From Chryseobacterium populi (lineage in GTDB: Bacteria > Bacteroidota > Bacteroidia > Flavobacteriales > Weeksellaceae), in the NCBI RefSeq assembly GCF_000282115.1, contig NZ_AKJY01000026.1:1-38244 (forward strand): a DNA stretch of 38,244 nucleotides, in the 5' to 3' direction. Below the pieces are notes generated by a model. That model had not been told where the DNA came from, searched no databases, and saw only the letters and a program-made list of their open reading frames with translations. The translations under genes were made by a program, and so were the position numbers. Every line of letters starts with the position of its first letter. Position 1 is the stretch's first letter. Shown here piece by piece: positions 32,352-38,244 of this stretch.

Positions 32352-33077
32352 TTATTCTAAGATTTTTTTCAGGTACAAAGAGTTTTTAATGGCTGCAGCT
32401 CCCCATGTATTATTGAAAAATATAAATATTTCCTTCTTCAGTTTTTTATTTTTTTCAGCCGATTGATTAAGAAATTCTTCATCATATTCCGATTTGTAGA
32501 GCACTGGTTTTCCGTGAAGCCTGTAATATAAAATTTCGGAATGATTGATAATTACATCTTCAGGAAGATTTCCGGGAAAGCTGACGCCGGAAAAAACAAT
32601 GTTTTTATCTTTCAGGGTTTCGAAAATTCCATCCCGCCACCAGGATTCATGTCGGAATTCAATCACATTTAAAAATCCGGAATCAAGGTTATTTATGATC
32701 TGATCAATATTTTCCGGAGTATTAAAAGAAGGTGGAAACTGGTATAAAAAGCCCGAAAGCTTTTCTTTTAATCCATCCTAAGTATGACAGCAAAATTCTG
32801 AAATTTCTTGCTGACAGTCTTTTAACCGTTTTTCATGAGAGATCAGTTTGGGGATTTTAATAAAGAAGTTAAAACCTTCCGGTGTTTCATCATACCATTT
32901 TACAAGGGTTTTGAGAGTGGGTTTCCGGTAAAATGTTGAGTTAATTTCAACTGAATTATAGGTATGAGAATATAAGGTAAGGAAATCTTTACTTCTGGTG
33001 TCTTCAGGATACATAGATCCTTTCCAATCGTTATTGTAAAAACCTGAACATCCAATATGAAGACTTCCTTTTTCCAT
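32352..33077 (-). pseudogene. DUF72 (YecE-like) gene interrupted by one in-frame amber codon
   Basis: Read from the ATG at 33075-33077 the frame encodes a normal-length DUF72 protein of 241 codons. Its start is MEKGSLHIGCSGFYNNDWKG, with NSVEINSTFYRKP and LISHEKRLKDCQ in the first part. At 32778-32780 the codon is TAG. The same frame continues with DGLKEKLSGFLYQFPPSFN and VIEFRHESWW, WGAAAIKNSLYLKK. Both halves match the family and no base is missing. This is a nonsense mutation, a sequencing error, or suppression; CAG (Gln) to TAG is one simple path. DUF72 proteins are TIM-barrel-like with unknown function. An in-frame ATG at 33122 could lengthen the N-terminus by 15 residues but fits less well. 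It follows the P-ATPase gene on the same strand. Confidence 0.87.
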
Positions 33078-33141
33078 TATGTTTTGAGTTTTTGTTCCGC
33101 AGATAAAACAATCCGGCTTCATCAGCGGAAGGAAATTTTAA

Positions 33142-35997
33142 TTATTCCCTGATCTCCAGATCAACAGCATTCAGTCTCAAAGAATTCAATATGACGGATA
33201 ACGAGCTGACACTCATTGCTGCTGCTGCGATCATCGGAGATAATAAGATTCCAAAAAAAGGATACAATAATCCTGCCGCAACCGGAACTCCCAAGACATT
33301 GTAAATAAAAGCGAAGAAAAGGTTTTCTTTAATGTTTTTCAGGAGTTTTTCACTCAACAGCCTGGCTTTTGCCACACCAATGATATCTCCTTTTAATAAT
33401 GTGATTTCTGCGCTTTCTATAGCCACATCGGTACCTGTTCCCATGGCGATCCCGATATCAGATTGAGCGAGGGCAGGAGAATCATTGATACCGTCTCCGG
33501 TCATAGCGACGATTTTTCCTTCCTGCTGCAGCTTTTTCACTTCATTCAGTTTATCTTCAGGAAGACAGTTGGCTTTAAAATGCCTGATGCCTAATTCATC
33601 AGCAACAGCTTTGGCGGTATGCTCATTATCACCGGTCATCATGATGATGTCAATTCCTTCGTTTATCAGATGCTGAATTGCTTTTTTAGAACTTTCTTTA
33701 ATTTTATCGGTGAAGCTGATGAACCCTAAAACAGTATTTTCTTCTGCGATATAAGAAATGGTGTGGGCTTTTGACTGTACTTCTGCTGCTTTCTGTTTGA
33801 GGTTTTCAGGAATGCTGATCTGATGGGAAGTTATCAGGTTCTCATTTCCTAGATAAGCTGTTTTTCCATTGATATTTCCTTTAACTCCTTTCCCGGAAAT
33901 GTTTTCAAATCTTTCTACTTTTTCAGCAGAGATATTTCCATTCTTTGCTTTTTTGATCACTGCGTTGGATAACGGATGCTCTGAATTCTGGTTTAATGAA
34001 AAAGCCAGTTTTAAAATTCTGTTCTGATCCACCTTACCAACAGCTTCGATATGTTCCACAGACGGTTTCCCTTCTGTTAAAGTTCCTGTTTTATCTGTAA
34101 TTAAAACATTGATCTTATTCATTTGCTCAAGTGCCTCTGCATTTTTAATCAGGATACCGTTTTTAGCCCCTTTTCCGATTCCTACCATTAAAGACATCGG
34201 AGTAGCGAGACCGAGAGCACAAGGACAGGCAACAATTAAAACAGCTACAGCATTAACGAAAGCAAACAGGCTTCTTTTACCTTCCGGACCGAAGAACTGC
34301 CATGCAATAAAAGTAAGAATGGCAATAAGAATAACAGCAGGGACGAAAACTTTAGATACCTTATCCGTCAGCTTCTGGATCGGGGCCTTGCTTCGGCTGG
34401 CTTCATTCACCATTTTTATAATCTGGGAAAGCAATGTTTCATCGCCTACTTTTTCGGCTTTCATAATGAAAACCTGATTACCATTGATGGTTCCTGAAGA
34501 TACTTTGTCGTCTGTGTTTTTTTCAACAGGAATAGGCTCTCCGGTAATCATACTTTCATCAACAATAGAACTTCCTTCAATAATTTTCCCATCAACCGGA
34601 ATTTTTTCACCCGGTTTTACTTTTAGCATATCGCCTGCTTTTACCTGCGAAAGAAGAACCCTTTTTTCTTCTCCATTGATGATAAGATTGGCTTCGTCAG
34701 GAGAAAGGTTCATCAGTTCCCGGATTGCATTTCCGGTTTTTTTATGGGCGGCAGCTTCCATGAGCTGTCCTAAAATAACTAAGGTTAAAATCACACAGAC
34801 TGCCTCAAAGTATAATGGGATTTCATGATTATGCCCACGGATTTCATGGGGAATAATATCCGGAAATGCCAATGCCACAATACTGAATATGAAGGCTGCT
34901 GCAACACCCAGGGCAATTAGGCTGAACATATTCAGGTTCCACGTTTTAAATGAAACCCAGCCTCTTTTCATCAGGAACCAGCCTGAATAAAATAATACGG
35001 GAAGCGTTAAAAGAAGCTCTATAATCCCCTGAACGGAATGTGAAAACGGAAAGTTAATAAACATTCCCCCCATTGAAAGAATAAATACAGGAATGGTAAA
35101 GGCCAGTGAAATAATAAACTTTTTTTTCAGAATATTATAAGTTTCATCTTCTTCTTCACCCTCGCTATCCGGCATTCTCACCAGATCCATTCCACAGATC
35201 GGGCAGCTTCCGGGTTCATCCTTTATGATTTCAGGATGCATCGGACAGATATATTTTGCCGTTTTCTTCTCGGGATATTTTACCAGATCCATTCCGCAAA
35301 CCGGACAGCCAACATTACTGTCATAGGTTTTATCACCTTCACAATACATAGGACAGTAATATCTTCCTGCCATATCATCCGTAACTTTTGGAGCTTCATG
35401 ATGATGGTGACCGTGTTCATGGGAATGATGATGAGTATTGTGAGAAGCTGATTTGTTTACCAGGCCTTCTGTGATTTCCTCCAGATGCATATGGCAGACA
35501 GGGCAGTCTCCTTTTTCATCATAAACCTTGTCTCCTTCACAGAACATCGGACAATAATATTTTCCGATATTATCTTTAAAATTTTCCGGCAGGTTACCGG
35601 GAGAGTAAGCGGGTTTATGGTGAGGATCTTTGGCCAGTTTCTCTTCTATAGGAACCAGGTACATATTGCAGACGGGACACCTTTCTCCCTGTTTGAAGTA
35701 CACTTTATCACCTTCGCATTCCATCGGACAATAATAGACAGAAGAAGGAGATACGCGATCCTGTGGCTTTATGAATGTTTTTTCAGGTTGATCCGGGTCT
35801 TCTAAGGCGTAATTCCCAATTTCACCTAAAGCTTTATTTAAAGTATTGAGCACAATTTCCTGATCTGAGGTGATGGTAGCGGTGCTTTTTTCCAGATTGA
35901 CATCAGCTTGTACACCTTCTATGCTGTTAAGCTTTTCTGAAATTTTTTTCTGACAACCGGAGCAGGTCATCCCAAGTATTTTATAATGTCGTTCCAT
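33142..35997 (-). CDS. copA: Copper-type P1B-ATPase with four additional metal-binding modules
   Basis: 951 residues from the ATG at 35995-35997; a start at 36027 would lie upstream of the promoter box. The chain begins with an HMA domain (GMTCSGC, Cys12/Cys15). Four heavy-metal-binding modules of the form CPM...CPxCxM follow at about 88-114, 147-172, 213-238 and 249-272. A histidine-rich linker (186-201) separates modules 2 and 3. The membrane part has the copper-selective CPC motif (VACPCALG, 591-593), the phosphorylated aspartate in DKTGTLTEG (635-639), SEHPL and GDGINDSP. This predicts copper(I) export; silver is an alternative. Four modules are more than usual. Upstream lie the AraC/HMA regulator and a thioesterase on the same strand. 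Confidence 0.92.
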   Translation of the reverse strand: MERHYKILGMTCSGCQKKISEKLNSIEGVQADVNLEKSTATITSDQEIVLNTLNKALGEIGNYALEDPDQPEKTFIKPQDRVSPSSVYYCPMECEGDKVYFKQGERCPVCNMYLVPIEEKLAKDPHHKPAYSPGNLPENFKDNIGKYYCPMFCEGDKVYDEKGDCPVCHMHLEEITEGLVNKSASHNTHHHSHEHGHHHHEAPKVTDDMAGRYYCPMYCEGDKTYDSNVGCPVCGMDLVKYPEKKTAKYICPMHPEIIKDEPGSCPICGMDLVRMPDSEGEEEDETYNILKKKFIISLAFTIPVFILSMGGMFINFPFSHSVQGIIELLLTLPVLFYSGWFLMKRGWVSFKTWNLNMFSLIALGVAAAFIFSIVALAFPDIIPHEIRGHNHEIPLYFEAVCVILTLVILGQLMEAAAHKKTGNAIRELMNLSPDEANLIINGEEKRVLLSQVKAGDMLKVKPGEKIPVDGKIIEGSSIVDESMITGEPIPVEKNTDDKVSSGTINGNQVFIMKAEKVGDETLLSQIIKMVNEASRSKAPIQKLTDKVSKVFVPAVILIAILTFIAWQFFGPEGKRSLFAFVNAVAVLIVACPCALGLATPMSLMVGIGKGAKNGILIKNAEALEQMNKINVLITDKTGTLTEGKPSVEHIEAVGKVDQNRILKLAFSLNQNSEHPLSNAVIKKAKNGNISAEKVERFENISGKGVKGNINGKTAYLGNENLITSHQISIPENLKQKAAEVQSKAHTISYIAEENTVLGFISFTDKIKESSKKAIQHLINEGIDIIMMTGDNEHTAKAVADELGIRHFKANCLPEDKLNEVKKLQQEGKIVAMTGDGINDSPALAQSDIGIAMGTGTDVAIESAEITLLKGDIIGVAKARLLSEKLLKNIKENLFFAFIYNVLGVPVAAGLLYPFFGILLSPMIAAAAMSVSSLSVILNSLRLNAVDLEIRE

Positions 35998-36016
35998 GAT
36001 CCTGTAATTTATAGTA

Positions 36017-36024
36017 CAAATTTC
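36017..36024 (-). promoter_or_regulatory. copA -7-like box GAAATTTG
   Basis: One mismatch from TAnnTTTG on the minus strand, ending 20 nt before the ATG at 35997. The 197-bp gap 36028-36224 upstream also holds an imperfect inverted repeat (TTTTGCCCTCG at 36132-36142, CGAGAGCAAAA at 36171-36181), which might be a regulator site. Confidence 0.45.
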
Positions 36025-36224
36025 CACAATGAGAATGGAAGGATGTTATTAATTTAAGGATAATAGTTATAGAATTTGGTTTTGTGTAAAAGAATGGACG
36101 ATTTGAGGCTTAGAATAGAGGAATATCTGTTTTTTGCCCTCGAACATTTAATTTATATTAAAAAAATCTGCGAGAGCAAAACTAGATTTTCATAAAAAGC
36201 TCAACATCTGATTGGGTTAAATTT

Positions 36225-36785
36225 TCAAACCAGATCCAGCGGTTTTCTATTGTGAACTTTAAGTTTCTTGAATTCAGTAGGAGTGAAGCCTGTACTGTTT
36301 TTGAACTGGGAAGACAAATGCTGTACACTTTTATAGCCTAGTTTTCCGGCAATTTCAGTTAAGGTAAATTCATTATATAAAAGCAGTTCTTTCACTTTTT
36401 CAATCTTTTGAAGGATGAAAAACTGTTCCAGGGTAATGTTTTCGTTCTGCGAAAATGTTTTTGAAAGCGAACTATAATCTTTGTGAAGTTTTGAGCTTAA
36501 AAATTCAGAGAGTAAAAAGTTTTCATCCACATCTAATTCACTTACTTTTACAATAATAAAATTTTTAATTTTTTCGATAAGCTGGTGCGCTGAATCTTTT
36601 ATTCTCTCAAATCCGGTTTCTTCCAGATGTTTCTCGATGGACTGTAAATCTTTATCTGAAATTTCAGATTCGGTTTCTATTTCACCTAAGTTAATTGATT
36701 TTATTTTTACAGCAGCATGGTCAAAAATACTTTCAACAGCAGAAATACATCTGCCGCAAACCATATTCTTTATAAAAATTTTCAT
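36225..36785 (-). CDS. AraC-type regulator with N-terminal metal-binding (HMA-like) domain
   Basis: 186 residues. Residues 1-65 resemble a heavy-metal-associated domain: MKIFIKNMVCGRCISAVESI has a CxxC at Cys10/Cys13, as in copper chaperones. The C-terminal part (about 95-180) is an AraC/XylS double helix-turn-helix with TLTEIAGKLGYKSVQHLSSQ (second HTH) and FKNSTGFTPTEFKKLK, a classical AraC ending. It probably senses copper and controls copA, which lies downstream on the same strand; direct binding is inference. The ATG overlaps the stop of the thioesterase gene by 4 nt (ATGA), so translation is likely coupled. Its length is less than that of AraC proteins with a sugar-binding domain. Confidence 0.85.
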   Translation of the reverse strand: MKIFIKNMVCGRCISAVESIFDHAAVKIKSINLGEIETESEISDKDLQSIEKHLEETGFERIKDSAHQLIEKIKNFIIVKVSELDVDENFLLSEFLSSKLHKDYSSLSKTFSQNENITLEQFFILQKIEKVKELLLYNEFTLTEIAGKLGYKSVQHLSSQFKNSTGFTPTEFKKLKVHNRKPLDLV

Positions 36786-37177
36786 AATTTATTGTTTAAC
36801 CGGTCTTTTACAAACTCTACCTGTGTTTTGCCGTGGAGAGCAGGATTTCCGTCTTCACCAAGGTTTACCATCACGATTTTGTCAACGGTAATAATGGTTT
36901 GATGAGTCATTTTATTTCTTACTTCACATTTTAAAGTAAGTGAGGTAGAACCAAACGCGGAAACTTCAATGCCGATCTCTACAATATCTCCCTGTTTTGC
37001 GGAGCTTACAAAATTAATTTCTGAAATAAATTTAGTGACTACTTTGGTGTTTTCCAGTTGGATAATGGCATAAAGGGCTGCTTCTTCATCAATCCATTGT
37101 AATAATCTTCCGCCAAAAAGGGAATGGTTGGGATTTAAGTCTTCAGGCTTTACCCATTTTCTTGTATGGTAATTCAT
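36782..37177 (-). CDS. Acyl-CoA thioesterase, hotdog fold (YciA/BACH-like)
   Basis: A 131-residue cytosolic hotdog-fold protein hydrolysing acyl-CoA. The YciA-like signature NPNHSLFGGRLLQWIDEEAAL near residues 15-35 carries the central helix with the conserved Asp. The strands VVTKFISEINFVSSAKQGDIVEI and TSLTLKCEVRN follow. It has a consensus promoter box and shares a 4-nt overlap with the AraC/HMA regulator. A direct connection to copper is not obvious; the coupling may simply be genomic. Confidence 0.9.
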   Translation of the reverse strand: MNYHTRKWVKPEDLNPNHSLFGGRLLQWIDEEAALYAIIQLENTKVVTKFISEINFVSSAKQGDIVEIGIEVSAFGSTSLTLKCEVRNKMTHQTIITVDKIVMVNLGEDGNPALHGKTQVEFVKDRLNNKL

Positions 37178-37199
37178 AATTTGCTGATAATTTGCAGGA

Positions 37200-37207
37200 C
37201 AAATTTA
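37200..37207 (-). promoter_or_regulatory. Thioesterase-regulator operon -7 box TAAATTTG
   Basis: Exact TAnnTTTG match on the minus strand, ending 23 nt before the thioesterase ATG. Confidence 0.6.
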
Positions 37208-37314
37208 AGGTTAAAAACCGGCTTTATCCAAAGAATGAGATTTAGTTATCTAAAGAGAATTATTTATTTTCTCAATTGCTTTTAAAAACACGATTAAAAT
37301 TATAAATCACATTT

Positions 37315-37518
37315 TTAATCTTTATATTCCAGCAGCTCACCGGGTTGGCAATCCAGGGCTTTGCAGATGGCTTCAAGAGTACTGAAACGGATTGCTTTTG
37401 CTTTCCCCGTCTTTAAAATGGAAAGATTGGACAGGGTGAGGCCTACTTTTCCTGAGAGCTCATTTAAGGATATCTTTCTTTTAGCCATTATGACATCTAA
37501 ATTTACAATGATGGGCAT
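37315..37518 (-). CDS. Small XRE-family helix-turn-helix regulator (YozG-like)
   Basis: 67 residues, almost entirely a lambda-Cro/C1-type helix-turn-helix. The HTH segment is SLNELSGKVGLTLSNLSILKTGKAKAIRF, and LEAICKALDCQPGELLEY closes the domain. The sequence strongly resembles YozG-type proteins. These often stand behind a DUF2975 membrane protein gene; none is present upstream here (37519-37789 shows no minus-strand gene). Its target is unknown, most likely itself or a distant gene. Confidence 0.88.
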   Translation of the reverse strand: MPIIVNLDVIMAKRKISLNELSGKVGLTLSNLSILKTGKAKAIRFSTLEAICKALDCQPGELLEYKD

Positions 37519-37704
37519 ATAAAATAGAGATTTAAGTTATGTTAAATATTGCTTAAATTTAATACAAATATCAATGAAATTTTATTAATTAACAATGAAT
37601 ATTATTTGTTTTTTGATGAATTTTATTTTCAAATTCAACGTAATGTGAGAAATAATTTCAAAAATGTTTTGATTTGAAATTTTTAATTGTATCTTGCGAT
37701 AGTT

Positions 37705-37712
37705 TATATTTG
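37705..37712 (+). promoter_or_regulatory. RRM protein gene -7 box TATATTTG
   Basis: Exact TAnnTTTG match, but its end is 78 nt before the ATG, unlike the other boxes in the window. The transcript would have a long, very AT/U-rich leader (about 70 nt), a possible site of post-transcriptional control. Confidence 0.45.
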
Positions 37713-37789
37713 GAATCAATATTTGTTCATTACGTTATGTTGTTTTTCTTTTATATACCAAATTTTATTAATTTTTTAATTTTATTCAA

Positions 37790-38155
37790 ATGAACATTTT
37801 TGTTTCTAACATCAATTACGCAACTAAAGAATATGAGTTGCAAGACCTATTTGCAGAATTTGGAGAAGTATCTTCTGCTAAAATTATTACAGACAAGGAA
37901 ACTGGTCGTTCAAGAGGTTTCGGTTTTATCGAAATGAACGACGAAGAAGGACAACAAGCTATTGATTCTCTTAATCAAAAAGAATTCAACGGAAAAGTAT
38001 TAAACGTATCTGAAGCTAAACCAAGAGAAGAAAAACCAAGAAAAACTTTCAACAACAATAGAAGTGGAGGTTATGGAAATGGTGGTGGAAATAACCGTGG
38101 TGGTGGCTACGGTGGTGGAAGCAACCGTGGTAATGGTGGTGGAAACCGTTGGTAA
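37790..38155 (+). CDS. RRM-type RNA-binding protein with Gly/Arg-rich tail
   Basis: 121 residues. A single RNA recognition motif covers residues 1-77, with RNP2 IFVSNI (3-8) and RNP1 RGFGFIEM (42-49), including the aromatic residues that stack on RNA. Residues 88-121 are a low-complexity tail of Gly, Asn and Arg (for example GGYGNGGGNNRGGGYGGG). This is the layout of small glycine-rich RNA chaperones, which in cyanobacteria and Bacteroidota are often cold-induced. The role here, probably RNA chaperone or transcript stability, is inferred. A terminator follows. Confidence 0.92.
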   Translation: MNIFVSNINYATKEYELQDLFAEFGEVSSAKIITDKETGRSRGFGFIEMNDEEGQQAIDSLNQKEFNGKVLNVSEAKPREEKPRKTFNNNRSGGYGNGGGNNRGGGYGGGSNRGNGGGNRW

Positions 38156-38163
38156 GAAATATT

Positions 38164-38182
38164 AAGCGGCTTTAAGTCGCTT
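38164..38182 (+). terminator. RRM gene terminator
   Basis: AAGCGGC pairs with GTCGCTT (one G-T) around a 5-nt loop and is followed by seven T. Confidence 0.75.
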
Positions 38183-38200
38183 TTTTTATAAAATAAAAGA

Positions 38201-38224
38201 GGCTGTCTCAAAAGTGAGACAGTC
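38201..38224. terminator. Second strong hairpin at the window end
   Basis: GGCTGTCTCA pairs with TGAGACAGTC (one G-T) around AAAG and is followed by TTTTTTTT; A-rich bases before the stem make it usable on both strands. It could end a convergent gene beyond the window, or be a second terminator for the RRM gene. Confidence 0.65.
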
Positions 38225-38244
38225 TTTTTTTTATGCTCAAAAAG

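Noticed and set aside
32352..32666. Second half of the DUF72 region as an independent gene starting at GTG
   Set aside because: It is in frame with the upstream half and starts in the middle of a conserved fold, so it is part of one interrupted gene.
32778..32780. Programmed amber recoding (pyrrolysine or other)
   Set aside because: No stimulatory structure or Pyl machinery is visible in the window; a simple mutation or sequencing error explains it better.

Overview
The window looks like chromosomal DNA of a Bacteroidota member, most likely a Flavobacteriia of the Chryseobacterium type (Weeksellaceae). The reasons are: low GC content; almost no Shine-Dalgarno sequences; many perfect or near-perfect TAnnTTTG -7 boxes 14-26 nt before start codons; a type IX secretion sorting tail on the PhoX-like protein; and small flavobacterial families such as a GG-leader peptide and a YozG-type regulator. 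The genus is inferred from overall protein character; no database search was possible. No tRNA, rRNA, CRISPR, prophage or complete insertion sequence was seen.

Layout. 1-5.7 kb: fabI, a small amphipathic protein, tag, a secreted protein plus nucleoside phosphorylase pair, and a di-haem cytochrome c peroxidase whose stop codon runs into a heptamer tandem repeat. 5.9-10.8 kb: secreted proteins (PhoX-like phosphatase with T9SS tail, leucine-rich repeat protein, zinc protease with a carbohydrate-binding-like tail) around a SUI1/YciH factor. 10.9-16.9 kb: core metabolism (gpmI, acyl-ACP desaturase, HAD phosphatase, map coupled to a methyltransferase), then an SMR exporter and a Crp/Fnr regulator. 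16.9-22.9 kb: a MITE-like AT-rich element followed by a sugar cluster. 23-32.2 kb: era, DoxX, an unlisted small GG-leader peptide, an S9 peptidase, a GNAT acetyltransferase, a MATE exporter, a sigma54 activator without a DNA-binding domain, a YggS homologue and a polysaccharide deacetylase. 32.3-38.2 kb: a DUF72 gene broken by one in-frame amber codon, a copper-type P-ATPase with four extra metal-binding modules, an AraC regulator with a metal-binding N-terminus, a thioesterase, an XRE regulator and an RRM protein.

The most coherent system is the sugar cluster at 17.2-22.9 kb: LacI-type repressor, fructokinase-type PfkB kinase, FucP-type MFS symporter, LamB-type porin and a ketose 3-epimerase whose catalytic residues have the same spacing as those of D-tagatose 3-epimerase. 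Two copies of a 13-bp site containing a TAAACGTTTA palindrome flank lacI and probably are its operators. I predict outer-membrane entry, inner-membrane uptake, epimerisation of a rare ketohexose (for example D-allulose or D-tagatose) and phosphorylation of the resulting ketose. The substrate itself is inference.

A second cluster is copper-related. A thioesterase gene overlaps by 4 nt an AraC regulator carrying a CxxC metal-binding segment, and the P-ATPase follows with its own near-consensus promoter. Other points of interest are the GG-leader peptide, the amber-interrupted DUF72 gene and several perfect short-loop hairpins.
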